A DNA stretch of 64,000 nt from Bradyrhizobium rifense (GTDB lineage: Bacteria > Pseudomonadota > Alphaproteobacteria > Rhizobiales > Xanthobacteraceae): positions 80,728 through 144,727 of the forward strand of contig NZ_VSSS01000023.1 in the NCBI RefSeq assembly GCF_008123425.1, given 5' to 3'. Positions 35,421-44,069 of this stretch are shown piece after piece (position 1 is the first letter of the stretch; every line of letters starts with the position of its first letter). Below the pieces are notes generated by a model. That model made no database searches, was not told where the DNA came from, and saw only the letters and a program-made list of their open reading frames with translations. A program made the position numbers and the translations under genes.

Positions 35421-37199
35421 CTACTGAGGAAGTCCTGCGGATTGCAGTCTGCCGAGCAGCTCGTTTCGCAAATCAGTCTGAAGCGGACACCACTTTTCAT
35501 AATTCGACAAACGAAAGCCGGGATTGACCTCAAGCAGGGTCCGAGCGAAATGCCGAGCCTCATCGGTTTTGCCAACGGCGACCAAACTAGCGATAAGCCA
35601 GCGCAGATTTGAGCACAGCCGAGGGTTAAGAGCGGCGCTCTTTTGTCCCCAGACAATCGCTTCGTCGTGGGTGCCATCAACGTAATGAGCTAGGGCCAGG
35701 AACAGCAGGTAAAAAAACGATTGCTTATCGACCGGCGACAATCGCATCCCTTTTTCCGCACGTTTTATTGCTGACTTCGTTTGCCCGGTATACGAATAGA
35801 CGCCGCTGCTGAGCGTCCAGGCCATAGCATTGCCAGGAGCGACCTCGAGCGCGCGATCGAAAAGCCGGACGGAGTTGTCGTAATCTCGAAACAGTACAGC
35901 TTTGGTATGAGCTAAAATAGCGAGGGCAAAGCCATCACCGGGGTCACGATCAACCGCGGCCGCGGCGAGCTTAGCCGCTGCGATCGAATCCGCTTCCTGA
36001 TTGGTGGTCCAACCCTGGTTGATATTGTGGACCTGCCACAGCGCTGCGTAAGCGTAGGCAGTTGCGTAAGTATCGTCAGCGGCAATGGCCTCCCGCAATA
36101 CTTTTCCCGCTAGCGCAAAATCGGAAGGGATCATTCTATACAGCAAGTCGATCGCGCGCATCAGGAGGTCGTAGGCGTTCATGTTCTCGGGACGTTTTCG
36201 CATCACTAACTTCAGCTCGGCCTCGCGCACGTGCGGCGCGATGCTCCACACGATACGTGTTGCGATGCGCTCTTGTAGATCAAACAAATCCGATAGATCA
36301 CCGTCGTATCGGTCTGTCCATATTACGGAGCCCGTTTCGACATGCGAGAGTTCTGCGCTGATCCGCAACTTGCTGCCGGCGCGGCGCACGCTCCCACCTA
36401 ACACATAACTGACCCCCAGCTCCTGACCAATTTTCTGTAAATCGGTCGGTTCGTGGCGATAAAGTAGCGCAGAGGTGCGCGAGATAACGAGCAATCCTCG
36501 AACGCTCGCGAGGGTGAATATGATGTCGTCGACCATCCCTTCACTGAAATAAGATTCTTCCGGATTTTCACTGGGCGACCGAAATGGGAGAACTGCGATT
36601 GACGGCAACTTGGCACGCCGAGGCAATCGCGACGCATGATCTATTCCAGGAATGCAAATTGAATAGGCATGAACTGGTTGCGATATGTTCTTTAGTTCGA
36701 GTTCTCCAATATCCTCAACCAAAACGTCCATGGTTGACTTTACAGAGGCGAGGACGGCGGCCGAAATCACGATGCCACCAGGCGGTGAAAATTGTTCGAG
36801 CCGGGCCGCCACGTTGACGCTGTTCCCGTAAATGTCTTCGGATTCGGTGATAACCTCTCCGACGTTCAGACCAATGCGCACTCGTATCTTGCGATCAATG
36901 GGTAGAGAAGACTCACTTGCGACCAGCTCGCGCTGAAGTTCTACTGCACACCGAACAGCATCCACGGCGCTATCGAATGATGCCAAAAATCCATCACCCG
37001 TGTTTTTTATGATAGCGCCTCGATAGGAAACCACACAGGGATCGATCGTTTGGACGCGCAAAGCGCGAAGGCGGACATGCGTATCCACCTCACCAGCCTC
37101 CGTCAGCCGGGAGTAATCGACAACGTCGGCGGCCAAAATGGCCATCATCCGCCTGACCACTTGGGCGGACGTTGTTAACGTGGCGACTGCACTGGCCAT
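35421..37199 (-). CDS. Class III adenylate/guanylate cyclase with TolB-like and TPR regions
   Basis: The 592-residue protein has a class III cyclase domain at about residues 18-190: the metal-binding Asp is in L-A-A-D-V-V-D-Y-S (D25), the second in N-T-G-D-G-F-L-A-S-F (D69), and D-I-Y-G-N-S-V-N-V-A-A-R-L-E carries the purine and transition-state residues. Residues about 198-330 resemble the TolB/FlgO-like domain (S-I-A-V-L-P-F-R-S, then D-L-Q-K-I-G-Q-E-L-G-V-S-Y-V-L-G-G-S-V-R). Residues about 380-580 are TPR-like helices. This architecture is abundant in Bradyrhizobium. It would make cAMP from ATP in response to an unknown signal. Confidence 0.88.
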   Translation of the reverse strand: MASAVATLTTSAQVVRRMMAILAADVVDYSRLTEAGEVDTHVRLRALRVQTIDPCVVSYRGAIIKNTGDGFLASFDSAVDAVRCAVELQRELVASESSLPIDRKIRVRIGLNVGEVITESEDIYGNSVNVAARLEQFSPPGGIVISAAVLASVKSTMDVLVEDIGELELKNISQPVHAYSICIPGIDHASRLPRRAKLPSIAVLPFRSPSENPEESYFSEGMVDDIIFTLASVRGLLVISRTSALLYRHEPTDLQKIGQELGVSYVLGGSVRRAGSKLRISAELSHVETGSVIWTDRYDGDLSDLFDLQERIATRIVWSIAPHVREAELKLVMRKRPENMNAYDLLMRAIDLLYRMIPSDFALAGKVLREAIAADDTYATAYAYAALWQVHNINQGWTTNQEADSIAAAKLAAAAVDRDPGDGFALAILAHTKAVLFRDYDNSVRLFDRALEVAPGNAMAWTLSSGVYSYTGQTKSAIKRAEKGMRLSPVDKQSFFYLLFLALAHYVDGTHDEAIVWGQKSAALNPRLCSNLRWLIASLVAVGKTDEARHFARTLLEVNPGFRLSNYEKWCPLQTDLRNELLGRLQSAGLPQ

Positions 37200-38485
37200 C
37201 CGGGTGCTCCGCGGTGCCCATCTGTAATACTATAGCGTGTTTCCCGTGGCCATGCGAGTAATACACCAGCCAGTTATGCAACCTGCGCGCCTTAATTAGG
37301 GATGTCCGGCTTGGATCAAAAGGATGTCAGTCCCAATAGCGGAAGTGTGGCTCGCGAGTGTCTCAGGTTCTCCAAAAGATTTCCCTGCGTATTACGGCGT
37401 CTTGTAGGGCGATAATCGACCGTTCAAAGTCCGGAACTAACCGTGTTTGTACACATAGACTGTTGGTAAATGTCCCACCCAAGGAGCCGACAACGCATCA
37501 CGCTTTCCACCGAGAACCCAGAAGCTTCAACATCATCGAGTTAGGGCGAAAGCAGTCCTCACATCACGAATGTCTCTGGACGCCTGCAACATCTCCGCCG
37601 CCAGCGCCAGCGGACAACTATTTCGTCGGGGCTTGTCCCTCGGCGACTTGCCGGTCGGAGACAGTCTCCCTACTGGCGTCGGGGCAAAATCTTCCCAGCA
37701 GGTATACTGTTGATTTGCTGAAGGCATTTGCCGAGGAAGATCGACCCCAACCCGGTTCGACGCATTGCTGAAAGTATTTTCGAATGCTTCCTCTGGACCA
37801 GTCTTACTGGCTTATCCCGGCTCAGGTCCGCAGGGCGGTTCCGGACATCCTGATGGTCGCCGTTTTCGTTATCGATTAGGCCCCGGCCGCTTCGCCTTGC
37901 CCCAAGGCGCGGCGTTATCGTATTGGCGGTACTGACTTCCGAACAGGACCGGCGCCATAGCGCGCAACTATCGCTAACCACGGCATCTTCGTGCGTTAGC
38001 GCATCGAGACCGGCGCCCGCGCGCGCGTGCTCCCAAGCATCTCGAGGTCTCGACGTCGCAAGACCCGAGGACGGTTGCGGGGATGGACAATCGCAATCAG
38101 CTTTATGACCGCTAGCGTCGGTTTCAGCGGACCGGTCTTCCCAAGCTCTGGTCCTGCCGTGACCGTTGTCTCCGCTCGGGCCGGAGCGTTGCAGCTGACC
38201 ACAGCGCCTGCCGCATTCTTGCCCAACAGCAAACTGGTGCGCCATCTCAGTTGGGTCACAAGCAGACCAAAACGCTCAAGCCCAGCGACTTCGGGTTTCA
38301 CTCTTGAGGCAGAAATTTATCGAGGTTCGCTTGGAAAAAGGTAGCAGCGCAGTATTTCCAGTCCAATTCGTAGATTGTGACCGTAGCTATCGCCCCGCGC
38401 GCCGAAAAACGCCAAACATTCAAGACAATGTGGAGGATGGAGTATCCGTCAAAAGAGCTCGCGTAGCTCATTGAAGGTGGGGCTT
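37200..38485. other. 1.3-kb region without a supported gene
   Basis: Short open frames exist on both strands (the longest on the minus strand covers 37670-38245) but their translations are Arg/Ser-rich, shift composition along their length and resemble nothing I recognise. The base composition alternates between AT-richer and GC-rich blocks, consistent with decayed genes. Some promoter sequence for the cyclase gene must lie near 37200-37300. Confidence 0.55.
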
Positions 38486-39187
38486 TTACTTGCCCGGCTT
38501 CTTTATCAACCGCTTTGGGCGACTTCTCGGCTTGTCCAAAAGTCCAGCGTAGTCTTTCACGAGATCTTGGAATTGTTTACTTTTCCGCCAGCGGCTGACG
38601 TTCGATGGATCTACTTTGACTTGAGCTGCGACTGTTGCTGAACGAATATGTTTGTTCTCTGCTATGAGGTGGGCCGCCTGCTCGCGTGCAACATACCGCG
38701 CAATGTCCTTTGGTGACGGCGGAGTCAGACCTAACTGTAAGAAGATGAGCTTTCTCAGCCACGGACCGGGCGGAGTCTTCTTATGAGCTTGCAACAGGTC
38801 AAATGCGACCCATGAGAGTAGTGCCTTGGAGACTGCTTTCCCGTGCCTTACAGCCGCGCCCTTTGCGCTCTTAGTGCGCTGAGCCTCTCTAACCAGCCAA
38901 GCCGACACAGCCTCAGCGACTGTTAAGGGCAGAATGTCCGTTGTGTCGTGCGGAATCTGTTCTTCTTTTCCCGAACCTATGGAAAATTTGTAGTCGCTTA
39001 GATCGACGCCCTCAAATTCTGGATCCCAGTGAACCGGCGCATGGGGAGTCGTTTGAGCCGCGTGCAGCAGCGCTGGAGGAACGCGCCCCCTCCGCGCCAA
39101 CGCAGAGTACATTGAGGCTCGCTCATCCCAATAGAAGAAGCCGACTAGCTGCTCCGGGGTGGTAAGGGCGGGGCGGTTCTGTGTCAT
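38486..39187 (-). CDS. Hypothetical protein with C-terminal helix-turn-helix
   Basis: The 233-residue protein is not assigned to a family. Its last third contains S-A-T-V-A-A-Q-V-K-V-D-P-S-N-V-S-R-W-R-K-S, which has the spacing and residues of a helix-turn-helix (A-x-x-x-x-V/G-x-x-x-x-V-S-R-W), followed by a very basic tail (K-P-R-S-R-P-K-R-L-I-K-K). The N-terminal part is soluble with a W-D-P-E-F-E-G-V-D-L acidic patch. It could be an island-encoded DNA-binding regulator. It stands alone on the minus strand. Confidence 0.6.
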   Translation of the reverse strand: MTQNRPALTTPEQLVGFFYWDERASMYSALARRGRVPPALLHAAQTTPHAPVHWDPEFEGVDLSDYKFSIGSGKEEQIPHDTTDILPLTVAEAVSAWLVREAQRTKSAKGAAVRHGKAVSKALLSWVAFDLLQAHKKTPPGPWLRKLIFLQLGLTPPSPKDIARYVAREQAAHLIAENKHIRSATVAAQVKVDPSNVSRWRKSKQFQDLVKDYAGLLDKPRSRPKRLIKKPGK

Positions 39188-39410
39188 CGCTTTGCGCTGC
39201 CGTGCGCAGAAAAAATTGGATGCACGGCGGCAGCAATCATTCGTGCAGCCGTTTTAGTTCGCGCATGAGAGGCATTTGAAGCAATTCTCGTTAACGCCGA
39301 GTTTCTGAACAAGCAGAGTTCCCGAAGATGCTGGACTGACATCACCTCAGCAGCGCTGAAGCGGCACTTAAAGGCTCGGTGTGGGGGCGCAGCAAGCAAC
39401 GAGGTGACAC

Positions 39411-39716
39411 GTGGAGAACAGTTGCTCGGTTTCGGTCTCCAAACTGATCAAACAGCAGGCGATAATGAAAAACTGTGCAGGCTTTGAGAAAATTAGCGGC
39501 GTTGGCAGTTCCGACGGGCAGGGGCTCGTGGTGAGCGTCAATGAGTGCATGAAAGCTTTGAAGATCGGCCGAGCGACGTTGTATGAGCTGATTAATCGAG
39601 GCGAGCTCGACAGCTACCGCCAGGGCCGCTCGCGCAAGATTCTGTGGCGCAGCGTCGAGACCTACATCCAGCGCCGTTTGCAAGAGGAAGCCCGGCGTCG
39701 CGACTGCGGTGGCTAG
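39411..39716 (+). CDS. Excisionase-like/AlpA-type helix-turn-helix protein
   Basis: The 101-residue protein has a winged HTH of the excisionase (HTH_17) type: L-V-V-S-V-N-E-C-M-K-A-L-K-I-G-R-A-T-L-Y-E-L-I-N-R-G-E-L-D, with the wing S-Y-R-Q-G-R-S-R-K-I-L-W and the helix S-V-E-T-Y-I-Q-R-R-L following. Such proteins direct excision or regulate integrases of islands. A GTG at 39411 with GAGG upstream is the longest start; ATG at 39465 is a plausible alternative. It lies 8 kb from the integrase gene, in the same orientation. Confidence 0.75.
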   Translation: MENSCSVSVSKLIKQQAIMKNCAGFEKISGVGSSDGQGLVVSVNECMKALKIGRATLYELINRGELDSYRQGRSRKILWRSVETYIQRRLQEEARRRDCGG

Positions 39717-40142
39717 AAGAACTGAGAGGCTCCGGAGAGATCCTCGTGGAGCTACGTCCGTTTGGGTGAGAGCGGACTCAGAGCATTTGCCATCAAGAAC
39801 TCCATGCTGCTGCGCTAGCAAGCCGATCTAATGGTCGCGCTCGCACGTGGGTGGCTCCTGGGGCCCACACGGTAAACCGCGAAGCCCACGCAGGCCGTGG
39901 AGATGAGGCGGCGGCGCGGCATCAGCGAAGAAGTCGGCGCAGACGGTGCGAGGCTGCGTGAGATCGTAGAGAATGGAAGGAAAGCAACTTGATGATTAGC
40001 CGGGTGGCGCTCCCTAGCGAAGGGACCGAATTCAGAAAAATCAAGCTCTTAGGAATAGGTTTGGGGAAATTGCTTTGCATTGGATTGCATGGCCCTTTTT
40101 CGCCGTACCCCAAACTCCAGATCATTTCCTGGGAGGGGCCCG
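39717..40142. other. Non-coding stretch after the excisionase-like gene
   Basis: No supported gene. The short frames here are Arg-rich shadows. The DUF6074 gene begins after a GGGAGGGG ribosome binding site at 40131-40138, so its promoter is probably near 40020-40120. Confidence 0.5.
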
Positions 40143-40424
40143 ATGCGCGGATTTTGTGAAAAGCGCCGGTCCGTGGCCGAGGTGGTGCCGTTTCCCTACC
40201 GTCACCGGCGCGCCTTCATCGAGCGCCAGGCGACGCGCGCCGCCGAACTGAATCCCGACGCGGGCCAACGCCACGTCCGCACTCAGATTCAGATCCAGAT
40301 CGATGCAATGCGTCGCCGCGGTATCAGTGAGGAGCTGATCCTGCGCGAGGCCCGGTGCATGGAAAGCGCGATTCGAACCGCCCTATGGCGCGCGGTGATG
40401 CAGCCTCCGGGGCACGCGCAATGA
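40143..40424 (+). CDS. DUF6074 family protein
   Basis: This 93-residue protein opens MRGFCEKRRSVAEVVPFPY; the V-V-P-F-P-x-x-x-R-R-A-F-I-x-R-Q segment is the core of DUF6074, a small family found mostly in rhizobial islands and prophages. It is very basic. The start at 40143 is set by GGGAGGGG just upstream; the frame is open for 21 more codons upstream. The stop overlaps the next gene's start as ATGA. Confidence 0.78.
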   Translation: MRGFCEKRRSVAEVVPFPYRHRRAFIERQATRAAELNPDAGQRHVRTQIQIQIDAMRRRGISEELILREARCMESAIRTALWRAVMQPPGHAQ

Positions 40425-40996
40425 GTCGCCGATCATCATCGTTCAGCGGCCAATTTGCGGGGCGCCTTGTTGAAATGCTGGAATCATATGCCTATCGGAC
40501 CCTGAGCCTCTCCGCCTTGCGCTTGATCAACCGAATCGAGATTGAACTTGCACACCACGGTGGACACGACAACGGACGCCTGCCTGTTACATTCGATGAT
40601 TTCGAGCACTACGGCATTCACAGACATGCGATCGCGCCAGCCATGAGGGAAGCGGAGGCGCTCGGGTTTATCGAGGTCACTGTGAGGGGCCGAGCTGGCA
40701 GCGCGAACCGTCGATCTCCGAACCTCTTTCGGCTGACTTTTCGACCGGTCAAGGGCGCCAGGAACGATGGCACGCACGAATGGCGACAAATCAAAAGCGC
40801 CGAGGAGGCGGAAGCACTTGCCCGCGCCGCTCGTCTGGCCAAAGCAGAATCTCTGAGGGCGGAAAACGCCAAGAGCGACCCCCGCAAACCGCACCACAAC
40901 TCGATAGCCTATAGTGCGGAAATCGTCACTACGGGGGTCAGTACGGAAACCACCACTACTAACTATATCTCGGGGAGGGGACGCAGTGTTGCTTGA
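40421..40996 (+). CDS. Winged-helix-like protein, possible replication or copy-control protein
   Basis: The 191-residue protein (MSRRSSSFSGQFAGRLVEML) has a region E-S-Y-A-Y-R-T-L-S-L-S-A-L-R-L-I-N-R-I-E-I-E-L (residues about 24-45), then P-V-T-F-D-D-F-E-H-Y-G-I-H-R-H-A-I-A-P-A-M-R-E-A-E-A-L-G-F-I, resembling the winged-helix domains of plasmid replication initiators in this group of bacteria. The C-terminus is charged and Thr-rich. Coupled to DUF6074 by ATGA. The repeat-rich zone that follows could be its target; that is inference. Confidence 0.6.
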   Translation: MSRRSSSFSGQFAGRLVEMLESYAYRTLSLSALRLINRIEIELAHHGGHDNGRLPVTFDDFEHYGIHRHAIAPAMREAEALGFIEVTVRGRAGSANRRSPNLFRLTFRPVKGARNDGTHEWRQIKSAEEAEALARAARLAKAESLRAENAKSDPRKPHHNSIAYSAEIVTTGVSTETTTTNYISGRGRSVA

Positions 40997-41472
40997 TCGA
41001 TCAACTGCGGTCGCCTCGCTCAACAAGACGAGTGTGGCGCGCCAATTCGGCGTGGCGCCGGAGGGCGGGCCGCGTTCGAGGCCAAGCTCAAGCGGCCCGC
41101 GCCACTGGCAGAGGCGGCTGCGTCGTGAAGCGGGATGCAGCCGTGATCCCGTGCGTCGCATTCATCATCACGGCGGCGCTCGCGGTAGCCATTCATTTCG
41201 CCATCGAGACGACCGCCAGCGCTGTGCCACCATCGGCGCCGAGTGCGAAAGACGGACTTCGGCGTCAAGCCGGACGGACCCATGTGAGGCTGCCGTGAGG
41301 TCCTGCGCGTCCTGGGCGCGATCTGGACGTTGTGCGGCTATGGCCTACTTCGATCGGCTCCGGCCGCCGCGCTCAGGGCGGTCGCCGACCTCATGATCCA
41401 GATGAGACAGGTTGACCTTGAGACACCCAACCCACGTGACACGGGCGTGATCTAGCCCGCAAGGATGCCCGA

Positions 41473-41502
41473 GCAATGCTCGGAGCATGCTGGGAGCATT
41501 GC
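41473..41502 (+). other. Hairpin between module 1 tail and next ORF
   Basis: GCAATGCTC and GAGCATTGC are exact complements separated by 12 bases, placed between the stop at 41453 and the ATG at 41519. Confidence 0.55.
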
Positions 41503-41518
41503 ATGAGCATAGGACGAC

Positions 41519-41785
41519 ATGGACCGCTTTTCTCGCCCCCGTCAGACGCCGGAATGGCTGCATCAGGGGGATAGAAGCTGGGCGCTCAGTATCCGACGTT
41601 GTGTGCAGCAATCGGCCATCGCCGGAGCTGCTGACGTGGCACCCGATCGTCGAGGCACCGATCCCGCCGGCCGCGAGCATCCTGACCGGCTGGCGCTAAC
41701 CTGCCTGATCTCAGCGCGGGCTTCGCGCGCTATGTCGAGCAGACCGGCTACGGCCGCGGCGCCCGAGACATCGCCCGACTCATGA
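41519..41785 (+). CDS. Small ORF of module 1 (probably degenerate)
   Basis: An 88-codon frame beginning MDRFSRPRQTPEWLHQGD with AGGACGAC directly upstream. Its first 20 residues match the start of the 50-residue ORF at 42528 (x-x-R-x-R/K-x-P-E-W-x-x-Q-x-x-x-x-W), which supports it. A W-H-P-I-V-E-A-P segment resembling DUF551 lies in another frame just downstream, so the original gene is likely frameshifted after about residue 40. Confidence 0.4.
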   Translation: MDRFSRPRQTPEWLHQGDRSWALSIRRCVQQSAIAGAADVAPDRRGTDPAGREHPDRLALTCLISARASRAMSSRPATAAAPETSPDS

Positions 41786-41844
41786 TCGAGATGAGACAGG
41801 GCAGCTATGAGACACCCGAGCCCTGGGATCGTGGCGACATCTGA

Positions 41845-41903
41845 CCGGCGGTAGTACCGCCGGTATAACCGCAAGTAGCACCGCCGGTTGAACTGGCGGT
41901 TAT
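41845..41903 (+). other. Two alternative hairpins upstream of a 22-residue ORF
   Basis: CCGGCGG/CCGCCGG forms the first stem. ATAACCGC (41865-41872) can pair with GCGGTTAT (41896-41903), or ACCGCC (41880-41885) with GGCGGT (41895-41900), and the latter two are mutually exclusive. The AGGAG ribosome binding site follows at once. Confidence 0.55.
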
Positions 41904-41914
41904 AGGAGACGACA

Positions 41915-41983
41915 ATGGGTCATACGCTAGGCGGCGGCATCGGCAACATGGTCGGCAGTGACGACCACATGAAGAAGAGCTGA
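41915..41983 (+). CDS. 22-residue ORF of module 2
   Basis: Encodes MGHTLGGGIGNMVGSDDHMK and two more residues. An AGGAGACGAC ribosome binding site precedes the ATG by a few bases and two hairpins lie just before it. Too short to assign; it is listed because the leader matches those of its two sister modules. Confidence 0.45.
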   Translation: MGHTLGGGIGNMVGSDDHMKKS

Positions 41984-42278
41984 TCTCCGATTTTCGCGAT
42001 CTCTGGCCCAGCGGGCGGGCAGCCATGGCGGCAGCACCGGGAACGACCTCAACCGCTTCTTTATGGCTTGTGCCAGCTCCTTATCGCAGGGGTGAGACAG
42101 TGAGTCAGCGCGCTGACACAGGTGTCTCATGGGACAGTCGCCGCAATGTCGATGCGCGATTCGGTATTGATTTTCGTTACTTACTGGCACATCGGGCCTG
42201 TGAGACAGGAGATGAGACATCGGCCTCAATCGAGGCCAGGCTTAACCCGCCCGCGCCGCCGGCAGTGGTGGCAGCATC

Positions 42279-42470
42279 GTGAGCCGGCTCTGGCGCGTTC
42301 TTGACCGGATCTGGAGCGCGTTCGGCCTCGTGCTCGTGTTCTGCGCCGGCATGTCGGCGGGGCAATGGATCGGCTTCGGCAAGGGCGTCCGCGCCATCGC
42401 CGACCTCGTCATCGAGATGAGACACACGAGCGTTGAGACACCTGACCCGTGGGATAGGGGCGAGATTTAA
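42279..42470 (+). CDS. Small single-pass membrane protein, intact copy of the module tail
   Basis: The 63-residue protein, from a GTG start, has one hydrophobic segment (A-F-G-L-V-L-V-F-C-A-G-M-S-A-G, about residues 14-28) and ends R-A-I-A-D-L-V-I-E-M-R-H-T-S-V-E-T-P-D-P-W-D-R-G-E-I. The same tail occurs at 41385-41455 and 41770-41844, there without an in-frame start, which shows that this is the intact member of a duplicated family. Preserved reading frame across copies supports that it was coding. Function unknown. Confidence 0.55.
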   Translation: MSRLWRVLDRIWSAFGLVLVFCAGMSAGQWIGFGKGVRAIADLVIEMRHTSVETPDPWDRGEI

Positions 42471-42511
42471 GCCAACAGGAAGCCAGTGGCTTACCCATTG
42501 GCATAGCCAAT
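42468..42511 (+). other. Two hairpins after the module 3 tail
   Basis: TAAGCCA/TGGCTTA (overlapping the stop codon) and ATTGGC/GCCAAT form two short stems before the AGGAGACGAAC ribosome binding site. Confidence 0.5.
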
Positions 42512-42527
42512 CGCACAGGAGACGAAC

Positions 42528-42680
42528 GTGGACGAGATCGACCGCAAGCGGCCGGAGTGGGTAGCGCAGCCCCGGCCCGGTCAGGACTGGCCTGACGACC
42601 TGTTCGGCGAGCTGGACGGCACGAAGTGCGGCTGGGGACCGGCCATGTCAGCCGCGATCTATCGATTACCGCCGCAATAA
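42528..42680 (+). CDS. 50-residue ORF of module 3
   Basis: From a GTG with AGGAGACGAAC upstream it encodes VDEIDRKRPEWVAQPRPGQD and goes on W-P-D-D-L-F-G-E-L-D-G-T-K-C-G-W-G-P. Its start resembles the ORF at 41519. The sequence is acidic and Trp-rich with natural composition. No family is recognised. Confidence 0.5.
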   Translation: MDEIDRKRPEWVAQPRPGQDWPDDLFGELDGTKCGWGPAMSAAIYRLPPQ

Positions 42681-43462
42681 CATCGCGAGGGACGTCGGTG
42701 TCACTCCGGACAAAGTGCGCATAGACATTGACTTCATCGATAGGCTGGCAATGCGGGCTACGTGCAACGAGACGCCCCACTGGCTGGCCCCGAATGTGTG
42801 GCCAAGAGCCTGCCGACCTGGCCTATGCCGTGCTCGATGGATCCCGCAATGGCGCCCGATCGCCAAGGCGCCGATCCGCCACTGGACGGCCTGCCGAGCT
42901 ACTGGACACGGCCCTGTCTTATCCAGACAGACACCCGTAGGCGGACACCGGCAGCTTTATGGCAGGCTTAGCGCGGTACGTGACCAGACCAGCCGCGGGC
43001 GCTCGTGGCAAAAAACAACAGCCGGTGGGTCCGAACGGACAACCGCCCGGTATACCGGACGGTCAACCGACCGATCCGCGCGTCGTTAAGGAGCGCATCA
43101 CTATCCTCGACCGGCAGCCGCAACTAACCGACGGTGACCGTTTCGCCAGCGACCTTCAGCTAACCGTGCGCGAGACGGTGAGTCGCCGCGGTGACTCACC
43201 CTTGTCTCATGAGACAGTTGCCGCAATGCCGATGAGCGATCCCGCTCTGACCTTCCGTAACTTACTGCACTTCGAAGCTGTGAGACAGGAGATGCGACAT
43301 GCGAGCCATGAGCGGATCGGTAAGACGGCGAACCTGATCAGGTGCAGGGCGGGCGTTCGGACCGACTGGGTGCTGGAGCCGATGGGGGCCTGGACGCGGC
43401 AAGCCCGTCCCGGAGCAAATTCATAGCCTCAGCAGCTCTCAGAGCGACTGCCAGAATTATGG
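42681..43462. other. Degenerate stretch with the second copy of the duplicated block
   Basis: Includes a fragment (W-R-P-I-A-K-A-P-I, near 42845) related to the W-H-P-I-V-E-A-P fragment near 41640, and the block 43165-43305 related to 42085-42225 (S-H-E/G-T-V-A-A-M in the shared frame). A 155-codon frame (42959-43426) crosses it but changes composition throughout, so I do not call it a gene. Confidence 0.5.
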
Positions 43463-43996
43463 CTACTCGTCAGGCTTTCCTGCCAAAAGCCCATGAAGTG
43501 ACTCAGGGGGGTCATGAGGTTGGTGAAAAGGTCCGAGGTATTCTGCCAGCCGGCGCAATCCTATCGCCATTCCGATCAGGCGGGCCGCTTCAAGATCGTG
43601 CAAATTCGGTGTACACGCCCATCCATCGCATTGGTCGGCAAGATGTTGCATCTGCGAGCTTGATAACAAGCCTAGTGTGCCTGCTGGAGGTACTGCGAAG
43701 AAATCGATGAGGCCAAGTACGTCCGCCCTCGGGATTGGCTTCTCCGGTGCGCCCCCTCGATGGATGATGACCTTCAAGAAGTCTGGGAGTTTCCACATTC
43801 TGCATCGCCGCTCAGCTTTGGCTTCTTCGAGAGCGCCTTCTCTGATAAGCGTGAGCTTACTTTTCAACCGGGGGATCTCGTCGGCTGACGAGCAAGCCGC
43901 GATGTTCTCCGTGATCTGAGCGTACCTATGCGCGCAGAGTTGAATGTAATATTCGGGCTCGAATTTTCTGACCACAAAAAAATCCCGCCAGCACAA
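43463..43996 (-). CDS. Hypothetical protein downstream of an XRE regulator
   Basis: The frame has 177 codons from a TTG start (no good ATG nearby). The protein has a natural composition: F-E-P-E-Y-Y-I-Q-L-C-A-H-R-Y-A-Q-I-T-E near residue 12, a charged helix around 45-70, then a segment P-P-A-G-T-L-G-L-L-S and a helix rich in Leu and Ala. I recognise no family. It lies 73 bases after the XRE-type gene on the same strand, so the pair may be a regulator with its partner. Confidence 0.5.
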   Translation of the reverse strand: MCWRDFFVVRKFEPEYYIQLCAHRYAQITENIAACSSADEIPRLKSKLTLIREGALEEAKAERRCRMWKLPDFLKVIIHRGGAPEKPIPRADVLGLIDFFAVPPAGTLGLLSSSQMQHLADQCDGWACTPNLHDLEAARLIGMAIGLRRLAEYLGPFHQPHDPPESLHGLLAGKPDE

Positions 43997-44069
43997 TGGG
44001 TGATGCCGATCGGGGCGGATCAGATCGGTGCTTCTCGTTAGCTCAGGTTCACGCCCATCTCGCAGGTAG

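Larger units (their letters stand above)
41300..43430 (+). repeat. Repeat-rich zone of degenerate small-ORF modules
   Basis: This stretch holds at least three diverged copies of a short coding tail ending E-T-P-x-P-x-D-x-G-x-I-stop (stops at 41453-41455, 41842-41844, 42468-42470), each followed by paired hairpins and an AGGA-CGA ribosome binding site before a tiny ORF. It also has a 140-base direct duplication (about 42085-42225 and 43165-43305). The motif TGAGACA occurs ten times on the plus strand (41403, 41419, 41792, 41808, 42093, 42201, 42213, 42418, 42434, 43210, and again at 43281) and as TGTCTCA at 42123 and 43203. Two of the three tail copies lack an in-frame start, so much of the zone is decaying. 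Confidence 0.75.

Noticed and set aside
37670..38245. A 191-codon minus-strand frame
   Set aside because: Composition changes along its length and I see no domain; no good ribosome site. Treated as non-coding or decayed.
41403..43299. Calling the TGAGACA cluster a replication origin
   Set aside because: There is no firm initiator protein and several copies are explained by duplicated coding tails, so it is left as a repeat-rich zone.
42959..43426. A 155-codon plus-strand frame across the repeat zone
   Set aside because: Its parts match other frames of the duplicated block and composition is mixed; more likely a chance frame over degenerate modules.
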